DNA from: Pseudomonas costantinii
Lineage (GTDB): Bacteria > Pseudomonadota > Gammaproteobacteria > Pseudomonadales > Pseudomonadaceae
Reading direction: 5' to 3'
Assembly: GCF_001870435.1 (NCBI RefSeq)
Contig: NZ_MDDR01000050.1
Location: 1 to 33,396, forward strand
DNA: 33,396 nucleotides
Shown: one piece after another, positions 16,887-24,576 of the stretch
Position numbering within the stretch: position 1 is the first letter of the stretch
Layout: each line of letters starts with the position of its first letter
The notes under the pieces: model-generated
The model's input: the letters and a program-made list of their open reading frames with translations, nothing else
The model's database searches: none
What the model was told of the DNA's origin: nothing
Position numbers and translations under genes: made by a program

Positions 16887-16904
16887 GGGTGCATCCATGC
16901 ACCC
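16887..16904. repeat. 18-bp palindrome between MHS transporter and CAP gene
   Basis: GGGTGCAT-CC-ATGCACCC is fully self-complementary apart from its centre. It lies 20 bp past the stop of the MHS transporter gene and 43 bp before the CAP start, both on the minus strand. It could work as a weak terminator or as an operator for the CAP gene. There is no T-run, so intrinsic termination is not certain. Confidence 0.4.
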
Positions 16905-16924
16905 ATTGATCCGAACTTTTTCCC

Positions 16925-18250
16925 TCAGTTCTTGAATGCAGAGTGTTTACGACCCTGGTCGCACAAGGCGAACACCACCACCAGCAAGGCAGAAATGGCG
17001 AGGATGATCACCACGCCGTCGGTGGAGTGGGTGGCCGATGCCGCCACCATTGACAACGCACCCAACGGCGCCAGGCCACCGGCGATGGCAGTGCCGATTT
17101 CACGTCCGGTGCCGAAGCCCGAAGAGCGGGTCTGGGTGGGGAACTGGCGGCTGAGGAACGAGCCCTGCGGTGCAAACATCATGGGGGCGAGGATGCCGGT
17201 GCCTACTCCGATGGCGATGTAGATCATCAGGCTTTCGCCACTGTTGAGCAGGGCCAGGAATGGGTAGGCGAACAGTAATGAAAACACCCCGCCAAGCATC
17301 AGCACGGTCTTGCTGCTCCACTGGTCGCACAGCCAGCCGAAGCAGGGCACGGCGACGATGGCAATCAGGCTGGCGATGGTCACCGATAGTGAGGTGACGT
17401 GTACATCGACGCCTTTGAACTGGGTCAGGTAAGCCAGGGAGAAGGTCTTGAAGATGTAGCTCAGGGCGTTATAGCCAATGGCTACAAAGAACACCACGGC
17501 CAGGCCCTTCAGGTCGTTCTTGAACAAGGCTTTAAGCGGTGAAGCCTGGGCTTTGGCGGCTTCCTTGCTCAGCTCCTTGAACTGCGGGGTTTCCGGAATG
17601 CTGTTGCGCACCCACAGGCCGACCCCTACAAGCACAATGCTGCACACGAAGGGAATGCGCCAGCCACCGGCCAGCAGGAACTCGTTGCCGTTAATGGTGA
17701 GCAGGTACACGGTAAGCGAGGACAACAACAGGCCCAGGTTCAGGCCCAGCGCCGGCCATGCGCCCTGGCTGCCACGTTTGTTCTGGGAAGCATGCTCATA
17801 GGACGTCACCGCCGCCCCTGACAACTCGGCACCGGCGCCCAGGCCCTGGATGATGCGGATAAACACCAGCACGATTGGCGCCCAGATGCCGATGGAGGCA
17901 TAGCTGGGGATCAGGCCGATCAATGTGGTGCACACGCCCATCAGGCAGAAGGTCAGCACCAGTACTTGCTTGCGGCCGAATTTGTCGCCCAGGTAGCCAA
18001 ACAGAATGCCGCCGAACGGGCGGGCGATAAACCCGATGGCAAAGGTGGAGAAGGCCATCAGCGAGGCGGTCTTCGGGTCGCTGTTATCGAAGAAGATCTT
18101 CGAGAACACAATGGCGGCCATGGTGGCGTACAGGTAAAAGTCGTACCACTCCAGCATCGAGCCAAAGATGGTCGCGGCAGCGACCTTGCGCAGGCGCTTG
18201 CGGGTTTGCTCGGGCGTTTCTGTGGTGGGGATAGAGGCGGGTGCCGTCAT
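16925..18250 (-). CDS. MHS-family MFS transporter (metabolite:H+ symporter)
   Basis: Inner-membrane symporter of 441 aa with 12 predicted helices. The ATG at 18250 has GAAGGAAG seven bases upstream. Family marks are the N-terminal ATIFGSMLEWYDFYLYATMAA, FIARPFGGILFGYLGDKFGRK (the MFS loop 2–3 motif) and IIQGLGAGAELSGAAVTSYEHA, as in ProP, ShiA and KgtP, which carry organic acids or osmolytes with protons. It lies 58 bp downstream of lhgO, on the same strand and with no terminator between. A role in uptake of L-2-hydroxyglutarate or a related dicarboxylate is therefore a reasonable inference; the substrate itself cannot be read from the sequence. Confidence 0.92.
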   Translation of the reverse strand: MTAPASIPTTETPEQTRKRLRKVAAATIFGSMLEWYDFYLYATMAAIVFSKIFFDNSDPKTASLMAFSTFAIGFIARPFGGILFGYLGDKFGRKQVLVLTFCLMGVCTTLIGLIPSYASIGIWAPIVLVFIRIIQGLGAGAELSGAAVTSYEHASQNKRGSQGAWPALGLNLGLLLSSLTVYLLTINGNEFLLAGGWRIPFVCSIVLVGVGLWVRNSIPETPQFKELSKEAAKAQASPLKALFKNDLKGLAVVFFVAIGYNALSYIFKTFSLAYLTQFKGVDVHVTSLSVTIASLIAIVAVPCFGWLCDQWSSKTVLMLGGVFSLLFAYPFLALLNSGESLMIYIAIGVGTGILAPMMFAPQGSFLSRQFPTQTRSSGFGTGREIGTAIAGGLAPLGALSMVAASATHSTDGVVIILAISALLVVVFALCDQGRKHSAFKN

Positions 18251-18308
18251 GCTGTACTTCCTTCTGAGTCTTTATAGTTATTGTCAAATGGACGCGTATT
18301 GCCGGGTG

Positions 18309-19502
18309 TTACTGGGGGTTGAACAGGCGGTCGGCGATCATCGCGCCGATGGGCATGGCTGACGTGGCAGCCGGAGAGGGCGCGTTGCACACGTGGAGCA
18401 TTCGCGGGGTCTGAGCGAACAGGAAATCGTGGACCAGGCTGCCGTCGCGCATCACCGCCTGGGCGCGGATACCGGCTTCGTAGGGCAGCAGATCGTCGAG
18501 GGTCAGCGACGGGCAATATTTGCGGCATTGCTCCAGATAGCCGGACTTGAACAGCGAATTCTTCATCTCGGTGGTGCCCGAGCCGAGGTTTTGCCAGATG
18601 GTTTTCCAGAAACCGGGGAAGCGGGCGTACTGCGCCACGTCGCGCCAGTTCACCGAGAACTTGCGGTAGTTCTCGCGGCCCAGGCCCAGCACGGCATTTG
18701 GGCCGACAGTCACGCTGCCATCGATCATACGGGTCAGGTGCACGCCGAGAAACGGCAACTCCGGATCGGGAATCGGGTAGATCAGGTGGTTGACGATGGT
18801 GTTTTTCGCCGCCGGCAGGCGGAAGTATTCGCCGCGAAACGGGATGATCTGGTGGTCGATTTTGACCCCGGCCAAGGTCGCCAACCGATCTGACTGCAAG
18901 CCGGCGCAGACCACCAGGTGCCGCGCCTGCCAGGTTTCGCCACGGGTGCTGACGGTGATTTTGTCGGTGTCTTCGTGAATCGCGGTGACGGTGCGTTCCA
19001 GGCAGATTTCACCCCCGCTGCGGCGGATCACCTGGGCCATGGTTTCACACACCTGGCGGTAATCGACGATGCCGGTGGCGTCGAGAAACAGTGCGCCCAG
19101 GCCGATGATGTTCGGCTCACGCTGGCGCAACTGATCGGCGTCCAGGCGCTCGACCTGCATGCCGTTGAGCTGGGCGCGGGCGTACAACGCTTCCATCCGC
19201 TGCATCTCCAGGGGGCTTGAGGCCACCAGCATTTTGCCGCACACCTCGAACTTGATGCCGTGCTCGGTGCAGAACTGCTTGGTGGCTTCGGCGCCGCGCT
19301 TGCACAGATCAGCCTTGAGGCTGCCCGGCGCGTAGTAGATGCCGGCGTGGATAACGCCGCTGTTGTGACCGGTTTGGTGTTTGGCCAACACCGGCTCTTT
19401 TTCCAGGATCACCACCGAAGCGCCCGGTTTGCGCTTGAGCAACTCCATCGCGGTGGCCAGGCCGATGATGCCGCCACCGATAATGCAAAAGTCGTGAATC
19501 AT
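18309..19502 (-). CDS. lhgO: L-2-hydroxyglutarate oxidase
   Basis: FAD enzyme of 397 aa that oxidises L-2-hydroxyglutarate to 2-oxoglutarate and passes electrons to the membrane quinone pool. The FAD-binding GGGIIGLATAMELL is at residues 9–22, followed by the DAO-type features QTGHNSGVIHAGIYY, LVVCAGLQSDRLA, and HLTRMIDGSVTVGPNAVLG. The C-terminal SPAATSAMPIGAMIADRL completes the FAD site. Length and motifs match LhgO (formerly YgaF). An operator-like sequence shared with the regulator gene lies 45–55 bp upstream of the start (19547–19557). Here it is followed by an MHS transporter rather than by csiD and gab genes, so the locus is geared to use of external or internally made L-2-hydroxyglutarate. 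Confidence 0.92.
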   Translation of the reverse strand: MIHDFCIIGGGIIGLATAMELLKRKPGASVVILEKEPVLAKHQTGHNSGVIHAGIYYAPGSLKADLCKRGAEATKQFCTEHGIKFEVCGKMLVASSPLEMQRMEALYARAQLNGMQVERLDADQLRQREPNIIGLGALFLDATGIVDYRQVCETMAQVIRRSGGEICLERTVTAIHEDTDKITVSTRGETWQARHLVVCAGLQSDRLATLAGVKIDHQIIPFRGEYFRLPAAKNTIVNHLIYPIPDPELPFLGVHLTRMIDGSVTVGPNAVLGLGRENYRKFSVNWRDVAQYARFPGFWKTIWQNLGSGTTEMKNSLFKSGYLEQCRKYCPSLTLDDLLPYEAGIRAQAVMRDGSLVHDFLFAQTPRMLHVCNAPSPAATSAMPIGAMIADRLFNPQ

Positions 19503-19546
19503 TGCGTGAAGTACCTACCGTTACACATTTTGGTCTGCTTATCAGG

Positions 19547-19557
19547 TTGTCAGACTA
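19547..19557 (-). promoter_or_regulatory. Operator-like site upstream of lhgO
   Basis: Read on the minus strand this is TAGTCTGACAA, one base from the perfect palindrome TTGTCTGACAA found upstream of the GntR gene at 20350–20360. The two sites share 15 identical bases (ATCAGGTTGTCAGAC on the plus strand). FadR-subfamily regulators bind short palindromes of the form TNGTNNNACNA, which fits. Confidence 0.65.
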
Positions 19558-19567
19558 ATGTTTTTGT

Positions 19568-19595
19568 TAAAAAAACGGCGTGTCCGCAGACACGC
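19568..19595 (-). terminator. Rho-independent terminator after the GntR gene
   Basis: On the minus strand a 7-bp perfect stem (GCGTGTC, loop of 4, GACACGC; 19578–19595) is followed two bases later by seven T (19569–19575). It starts 22 bp past the regulator's stop codon and lies before lhgO, so the regulator and lhgO are probably separate transcripts. Confidence 0.8.
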
Positions 19596-19617
19596 TTTAT
19601 ATAAGGGGTGGGGCGGA

Positions 19618-20328
19618 TCAGTTCGTCGCGGGTAATTCCAGCAGCAGGCGCCGCGCGGCAGCGCGCAGGTGTGCCTCGGCACTCGCGGCGGCACGTTGGG
19701 CATCACCATCAGCGATGGCCTGGTAAAGCAGTTGGTGTTCCTGGGTCGCATCGGCGGAGCCGGTGACAAAACGTGATGCCGAGTTTTCCCAGGCGGTTTT
19801 GCGTGCGCTGGCCAACTGGCTCCTGAGGAAGTCATGGAAGGCCACGAAGTAGTCATTTTTACTGGCGTCGGCGATGGCCCGGTGGAATTCCACGTCGGCC
19901 AATGCGGCGGCTTCGAAGTTGTCGCGGTTGTCCTGCATGGCCTGTAACGCGCTTTTCATGCGCGCAAGGTCAGCGGCGTCACGGCGCCGGGCGGCAATCG
20001 AGGCAGCCTGGGTTTCGATCCACAGGCGCACTTCGAACATCTGCGCCAGGTCTGGACGGTCGCCGTTCTGCTGCGGAAAACGGAACACCGTGCCGGCGGG
20101 CGTCTGCGAAATGAACGAGCCCAGGCCACGGCGGGCAGTAATGACACCATCGGCCTTGAGCTGGGCGATCGCTTCGCGTACCACGGAACGGCTGACGTTG
20201 AGTTGTTCGGCCAGTTGCTGTTCGGTGGGCATGCGCGACTCAGGCGGCAGTTGGCCGGAATCGATTTCTGCGCGAATGGCGCTGACAACCCGTACGACGA
20301 GCGAATCGGGGCGCTGGAGCTCAAGCAT
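19618..20328 (-). CDS. GntR/FadR-family regulator, probable LhgR
   Basis: 236-aa regulator with an N-terminal winged helix (VVRVVSAIRAEIDSGQLPPESRMPTEQQLAEQLNVSRSVVREAI…LKADGVI) and a C-terminal FCD ligand-binding domain containing the metal/acid-ligand motif DVEFHRAIADASKN and a later EHQLLYQAIADGDAQRA. This places it in the FadR subfamily, whose ligands are commonly organic acids. Immediately downstream is lhgO, matching the lhgR–lhgO arrangement known in Pseudomonas, where LhgR represses lhgO and is relieved by L-2-hydroxyglutarate. The operator overlaps its own −10 region, so negative autoregulation is predicted. The effector assignment is from context. Confidence 0.88.
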   Translation of the reverse strand: MLELQRPDSLVVRVVSAIRAEIDSGQLPPESRMPTEQQLAEQLNVSRSVVREAIAQLKADGVITARRGLGSFISQTPAGTVFRFPQQNGDRPDLAQMFEVRLWIETQAASIAARRRDAADLARMKSALQAMQDNRDNFEAAALADVEFHRAIADASKNDYFVAFHDFLRSQLASARKTAWENSASRFVTGSADATQEHQLLYQAIADGDAQRAAASAEAHLRAAARRLLLELPATN

Positions 20329-20349
20329 GGGACAGCCTTGGTAATCAGG

Positions 20350-20386
20350 TTGTCAGACAATAGTCGTTACGATTTTACCTTGTCAA
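20350..20386 (-). promoter_or_regulatory. Promoter and overlapping operator of the GntR gene
   Basis: On the minus strand TTGACA (20386–20381) and TATTGT (20362–20357) are 18 bp apart, a good sigma-70 promoter. The perfect palindrome TTGTCTGACAA (20360–20350) overlaps the −10 box, 22 bp before the start codon, so a bound regulator would block RNA polymerase. The −35 box lies inside the last codons of the neighbouring MFS gene. Confidence 0.7.
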
Positions 20387-21589
20387 TATTTGTGTCGCGC
20401 CAACCCGTGGGTGGCGCCAGGCGATTGCACCCGCCAGCAGGACCAGGCTGGTCGCCACGGCAAAGGTCAGGTGCAGGCCATCCGCCACTGATTGCGCACT
20501 GGCGTGGGGCGCGTCGGGGCAGGCCCAGGCGAACACCGCCCCCAAGGCCGAGGCACCGAAAATCAGCCCCAGGTTGCGCGACAGGTTCAACAGGCCCGAG
20601 ACTGTCCCCCGTCGCGATGCCTCGACATCGCTCATCACGGCGGTGTTGTTCGCGGCCTGGAACTGGCTATAGCCCGCGGTAAGGATCACCAGTGAGGCCA
20701 GGTAGGCGAACAGTCCCCAGGCCAGTGACAGCGACAGGGCGCCGAGGGCCATGATGCCCAGCCCCGTGAGGGTCATGCGGTGGCTGCCCAGGCGGTCGGT
20801 CAGACGCCCGGCCAGTATGCCGGTCAGCGCCGAGATACAGGGGCCGACGGCCATGACCAGGCCCATCCGGGCGGGATCGAGCTCCAGGCCACGGGAAAGA
20901 TAGAACGGCCCGACCACGAAGGTGGTCATGATCACCGCCGACACCAACGCACTCATCGCCAATCCTGCGCGCAACGCCGGGTCTTTCAGCGGTAACCAGA
21001 ATGCATCGCCCGAGGGGAGGGTGTTGGCCCGCCGATCAACCGGCAAATAGCGGGCGGCGAGGGCGGCGGCCAATAAACCCAGCGGTACACCCACCAGAAA
21101 CAACGCGCGCCAGCCCCACAGGCTGAGCAGTATGCCGCCGATGCTGGGGCCCATGGCGGTGCCGACCGCCGACATCGTGCCGAGCAAACCCATCACGCGG
21201 CCGGTACGCTCCTTGGTCACCGTATCGCCGACCATTCCCAACGTCATCGCCATCATGACCGCCGCGCCCAGGCCTTGCAGAGTGCGTGCGGCAACCAGCC
21301 ATTGCAGTGAGGGCGCGGCGCCGCACAGTCCGCACGCCACGGCGAACAGCAGCAACCCGGCGAGCAGTAAACGACGGCGCCCCAAGCGATCACCCAGGCT
21401 TCCGGCCCCGACAATCACTGCGGTAATCGCCAGCAAATAAGCCAACACGACCCACTGCACGGCATGAAAGGACGCATTGAATACGTGTGCCAAGGCGGGT
21501 AACCCGACATTGGCGATGCTGGTGCCGAGCGAAGCCAGCAACATGGACAGGGACAAACTGACGAGACCGCTTCGTGAGGACGTGTGCAT
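20375..21589 (-). CDS. MFS drug/metabolite exporter, DHA type
   Basis: Inner-membrane major facilitator of 404 aa with about 12 helices. AAGGA seven bases before the ATG at 21589 supports the start. The loop 2–3 motif GSLGDRLGRRRLL and the helix-5 antiporter motif (GTAMGPSIGGILL) point to a proton-driven exporter. The sequence is closest in character to the EmrB/QacA (DHA2) group, though it is about 100 residues shorter than the usual 14-helix members. It is divergent from a LysR regulator gene only 113 bp away, a typical regulator–exporter pair. The substrate is unknown. Confidence 0.9.
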   Translation of the reverse strand: MHTSSRSGLVSLSLSMLLASLGTSIANVGLPALAHVFNASFHAVQWVVLAYLLAITAVIVGAGSLGDRLGRRRLLLAGLLLFAVACGLCGAAPSLQWLVAARTLQGLGAAVMMAMTLGMVGDTVTKERTGRVMGLLGTMSAVGTAMGPSIGGILLSLWGWRALFLVGVPLGLLAAALAARYLPVDRRANTLPSGDAFWLPLKDPALRAGLAMSALVSAVIMTTFVVGPFYLSRGLELDPARMGLVMAVGPCISALTGILAGRLTDRLGSHRMTLTGLGIMALGALSLSLAWGLFAYLASLVILTAGYSQFQAANNTAVMSDVEASRRGTVSGLLNLSRNLGLIFGASALGAVFAWACPDAPHASAQSVADGLHLTFAVATSLVLLAGAIAWRHPRVGATQILTR

Positions 21590-21702
21590 GGGAGATTCCT
21601 TGAATGAACACCGCTGTCACAAATCTACGACGTCGCCTAACATGGCGGAAGACGCATGGATTGCAGGTAATACATGCAGCTAGCGCCTTATAAGGAGCAC
21701 GA

Positions 21703-22587
21703 ATGCCCGATCTCAACTTGTTGATCACCCTGGATGTGTTGCTCACCGAAGGCAGCGTTGCCGGTGCGGCTAAACGGCTGCGGTTGAGTCCTTCGGCCAT
21801 GAGTCGCGCTTTGGCGCGCTTGCGTGAAACCACCGGCGACCCGTTGCTGGTGCGTGCCGGTCGAGGCCTGGTGCCCACCCCGCGAGCATTGGCATTGCGC
21901 GAACAGGTCAGCCGCCTGGTGCAGGACGCCCAAGCGGTGCTGCGTCCCGCGCAATCCCTGGACATGAGTCAAGTGGTGCGCACGTTCACGCTGCGCTCCA
22001 GCGAAGAGTTTGTCGAAAACCTGGGCCCGGCGTTGCTGGCGCGCATCGCCCAAGAGGCCCCGGGTGTGCGATTGCGCTTCGTCGACAAAACCGACAAGGA
22101 CTATGCGTTGCTGCGCGAAGGCAGCGTCGATATGGCAATTGGCGTGGTAGACGCCGGCGCCAGCCCTGAGGTACTGACCCAGGCGCTGTTTCGCGATCGC
22201 TTGATTGGCGTAGTACGCAGTGGCCACCCCCTGAGCCGTGGAGACGTCAGCGCCGAACGCTTTGCCGAAGGCCAGCACGTTTACGTATCACGGCGCGGGC
22301 TGGACCGTGGCCAAGTCGACGACGCCTTGCAAGCCCAAGGCCTCACGCGTCAAATCACGACGATCGTCGCCGGTTTTGCCACCGCCATCGCCCTGGCCCG
22401 CGATACCGACCTGATCGCCAGCGTGCCCGAGCGCTATACGGTCAACCAGCGCGACGGTCTTCACAGCTTCGCGTTGCCGATCACGCTACCCACCTTCACC
22501 GTAGCGATGCTTTGGCACCCGCGCCTGGATGCCGACCTGGCCCACCGCTGGCTGCGCAGCTGTTTGCGCGAGGTGTGCGGGCAATAA
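21703..22587 (+). CDS. LysR-family transcriptional regulator
   Basis: 294 aa, the usual length for the family. The N-terminal helix-turn-helix (LLITLDVLLTEGSVAGAAKRLRLSPSAMSRALARLRETTGDPLLVRAGRGLVPTP) is of the NodD/NahR-like kind, and the rest is a periplasmic-binding-like effector domain (ITTIVAGFATAIALARDTDLIASVP). AAGGAG at 21692–21697 sets the start. It is divergent from the MFS exporter and presumably controls it; LysR proteins normally bind the shared intergenic region. An imperfect inverted repeat (GCATG-N14-CATGC at 21654–21677) is there but I do not claim it as the site. Confidence 0.93.
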   Translation: MPDLNLLITLDVLLTEGSVAGAAKRLRLSPSAMSRALARLRETTGDPLLVRAGRGLVPTPRALALREQVSRLVQDAQAVLRPAQSLDMSQVVRTFTLRSSEEFVENLGPALLARIAQEAPGVRLRFVDKTDKDYALLREGSVDMAIGVVDAGASPEVLTQALFRDRLIGVVRSGHPLSRGDVSAERFAEGQHVYVSRRGLDRGQVDDALQAQGLTRQITTIVAGFATAIALARDTDLIASVPERYTVNQRDGLHSFALPITLPTFTVAMLWHPRLDADLAHRWLRSCLREVCGQ

Positions 22588-22642
22588 GCGCTCTGCAACA
22601 GGTACAATCCCCGCGTCTTGACGCGAAGCCCCAGGAATTTGC

Positions 22643-23323
22643 ATGTTCAGCCTTACCCGCTACACCACACCATGCCCCGAGCCCATCAATGGCCAGATCC
22701 TGCAGATGGTGGTGGACAACCTCACCGACATCAGCAGCGTCGCGCTGCCGCCGAGTAACCTGCTCTACAACATCTACCAATACGCCATCGGTTTTGAGGT
22801 GCACCTCTATCTGGAAGCGTTGGGCGGGTCGAAGGGCATAGCGGTCGAGCTGATCGTGGCCACGGCAGAGCAAGACCCTGAAAAAGTCATCGGCTTTTTG
22901 TTGTGCTTGCCGGTGAAGGACGATCCTCAAGCCTGTGGTATCGCGTTCATGGCGGTGCAGGCGGGTTCCAGGCGCCAGGGTGTGGCGCGCGGGATGATGC
23001 AGGAGGTGCTGGCGCGCTATCCCCACGCTGAGTTGGCCTGTGCCGTGGAAAAGGTGCCAGCCTTCGAGGTCATGGGTTTTCAAGTACGTGGCGCACGGGG
23101 TACGCAGGTGTTGATGAACACACGCGACCACGGTACTGACGGGCTGATGGGGGTGTTGGACGTGGCGGCTATTTTTAGCTCGCTGGAGGTGCGGCAGATT
23201 CATACCTATCTGCTGCAAAAACACGGCAAGCGCGCAATGGTGGATGCAGAGAAGCAGCGTGATCGGCATCTCGATCAACTGACACGCAAGGTTCAGCTGT
23301 TTGTCACGTCCGCCCGCGACTGA
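22643..23323 (+). CDS. GNAT-family N-acetyltransferase
   Basis: 226 aa. The central acetyl-CoA site is recognisable: GIAFMAVQAGSRRQGVARGMMQEVLARYP fits the GNAT motif A (Q/R-x-x-G-x-G/A). A C-terminal helical tail of ~70 residues (EVRQIHTYLLQKHGKRAMVDAEKQRDRHLDQLTRKVQ) is an extra not found in minimal GNAT domains. The acceptor substrate is unknown. AGGAA ahead of the ATG supports the start. It follows the LysR gene by 55 bp on the same strand, and its end overlaps the convergent TetR gene by 20 bp. Confidence 0.85.
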   Translation: MFSLTRYTTPCPEPINGQILQMVVDNLTDISSVALPPSNLLYNIYQYAIGFEVHLYLEALGGSKGIAVELIVATAEQDPEKVIGFLLCLPVKDDPQACGIAFMAVQAGSRRQGVARGMMQEVLARYPHAELACAVEKVPAFEVMGFQVRGARGTQVLMNTRDHGTDGLMGVLDVAAIFSSLEVRQIHTYLLQKHGKRAMVDAEKQRDRHLDQLTRKVQLFVTSARD

Positions 23324-23906
23324 CCATGGCCAGGATAGTCGCCAGTAACTCCTGCTGCGCCTCTTCACGGCTGATCTCGCCGCTGGCGGCCGCGTGAGAC
23401 AAGGCTTCCGCAGCGCCGAGCATCGCCCGCAATCCGGCCTGGGACACACTGCCTCCCGGTGCAAACGGTGACAGGGCGTCGCGGCATTTGTCGAGGAAGA
23501 TTGCCTCATATTGGCGCTTGAGGGTTTCCAGTTCCGGTGAGCCGCTCAGTGCGGCTATAACCCCCGGAATTTCCCGCCCCTGCAACAGCACGCAATCGAC
23601 ATACGACGAAGCGATCACCCACGCCCGGTCATCCAGGGTTACGTTGCTGGCCTCGATGGCATCGTCGAAGACCTGATTCTGTCGTCCGTCAAAATCCTCA
23701 TACAACGCGGCCAGCAAGCCTGCGCGGGTGACGAAGTGGTCGTAGACCACCGGTTTGGTAACGCCCGCCTGCTCCGCCAGGCGGCCCAGGGTCAGGGCTT
23801 CGGTGCCTTCTTCGCGCACCAGTTGCCAGGCCACATCCAGCAATTGACGCAGACGATCCTCACGCGACAAGCGACGACGAGGGGCAGGGGATTCACTGCT
23901 TGACAT
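23304..23906 (-). CDS. TetR-family transcriptional regulator
   Basis: 200-aa repressor-type protein. The frame is open far upstream (to 24398), but that part lies antisense to the oxidoreductase gene, so I take the ATG at 23906 (MSSSES). The helix-turn-helix is clear at residues ~12–60 (DRLRQLLDVAWQLVREEGTEALTLGRLAEQAGVTKPVVYDHFVTRAGLLAALY); the ligand domain is variable as usual. It is divergent from a flavodoxin-fold NAD(P)H oxidoreductase with 69 bp between starts, and the repeats in that gap are its probable operator. Confidence 0.93.
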   Translation of the reverse strand: MSSSESPAPRRRLSREDRLRQLLDVAWQLVREEGTEALTLGRLAEQAGVTKPVVYDHFVTRAGLLAALYEDFDGRQNQVFDDAIEASNVTLDDRAWVIASSYVDCVLLQGREIPGVIAALSGSPELETLKRQYEAIFLDKCRDALSPFAPGGSVSQAGLRAMLGAAEALSHAAASGEISREEAQQELLATILAMVSRGRT

Positions 23907-23913
23907 GCTTATA

Positions 23914-23940
23914 TACCAAAAGTAACTTACCAAAGGTAAC
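23914..23940. promoter_or_regulatory. Tandem operator-like repeats between tetR and the oxidoreductase gene
   Basis: Two 13-bp direct repeats, TACCAAAAGTAAC (23914–23926) and TACCAAAGGTAAC (23928–23940), are 14 bp apart. The second contains a perfect palindrome, TTACCAAAGGTAA (23927–23939). It starts 8 bp before the TetR start codon and ends 35 bp before the oxidoreductase, so one bound repressor could shut both genes. Confidence 0.65.
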
Positions 23941-23975
23941 TTAAGCCCAGCGTAACCCCAAATGGAGTCAAAGTC

Positions 23976-24575
23976 ATGCACGCCCTGATCGTTGTTGCTC
24001 ATCACGACCCGCAATCCCTCACCCACAGCCTGGCCGCGCAAGTGGCCGCTGGGCTGACGTCTTGCGGCCACACCTTTGAAATCGCCGATCTTGCGGCCGA
24101 AGGCTTCGATCCGCGCTACACCGCCGCCGACCAACGTGTGCACCGCGTTCGTGCGAAACCTCCCGCCGACGTGCTCGCCGAACAAGCCCGCATCGACCGC
24201 GCCGATGCCTTGGTGCTGGCATTCCCCATTTACTGGTGGTCGCTGCCGGGGTTGCTCAAAGGCTGGGTCGATCGCGTCTTCGTCAACGGTTGGGCGATTG
24301 ATTACGGCCCGGACATGCCGGTGGTGAAGAAACTGCGGCACTTGAAGGTTCATCTGCTGGCTGTTGGTGCGGCGGACGAAAGTGCGTTTGATCGCCACGG
24401 TTATGCCAAGGCCATGCGCACGCAGATCGACTACGGGATCTTTGATTACTGCGGGGCGAAAGTGGTGACGTCAGCGCTGCTGCTGGAGTCGGAAAGCGGC
24501 ACTGCGCAGGCGCATTTGCAGACGGCCAACGCTGTGGGGCAAGGCCTGTTTCAAGGCGAGACGGTAGCGGGGTAA
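23976..24575 (+). CDS. Flavodoxin-fold NAD(P)H oxidoreductase (quinone reductase family)
   Basis: 199-aa cytoplasmic flavoenzyme of the NQO/KefF-MdaB superfamily, expected to reduce quinones or related electrophiles by two electrons using NAD(P)H. Seen in the sequence: the N-terminal flavin phosphate loop (MHALIVVAHHDPQSLTHSLA) and the flavin-contact motif VLAFPIYWWSLPGLLKGWVDRVFVNGWAI. The latter is highly characteristic of this family. It is divergent from a TetR regulator and shares the repeat-containing gap, so it is probably induced by a toxic substrate sensed by that regulator. The exact substrate cannot be told. Confidence 0.9.
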   Translation: MHALIVVAHHDPQSLTHSLAAQVAAGLTSCGHTFEIADLAAEGFDPRYTAADQRVHRVRAKPPADVLAEQARIDRADALVLAFPIYWWSLPGLLKGWVDRVFVNGWAIDYGPDMPVVKKLRHLKVHLLAVGAADESAFDRHGYAKAMRTQIDYGIFDYCGAKVVTSALLLESESGTAQAHLQTANAVGQGLFQGETVAG

Positions 24576-24576
24576 T

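Noticed and set aside
21654..21677. GCATG-N14-CATGC as the LysR operator
   Set aside because: Short arms that lack the T-N11-A form, likely by chance; kept only as a remark.
23907..24398. N-terminal extension of the TetR protein
   Set aside because: It is antisense to the flavodoxin-fold oxidoreductase gene; the TetR homology begins just after the ATG at 23906.
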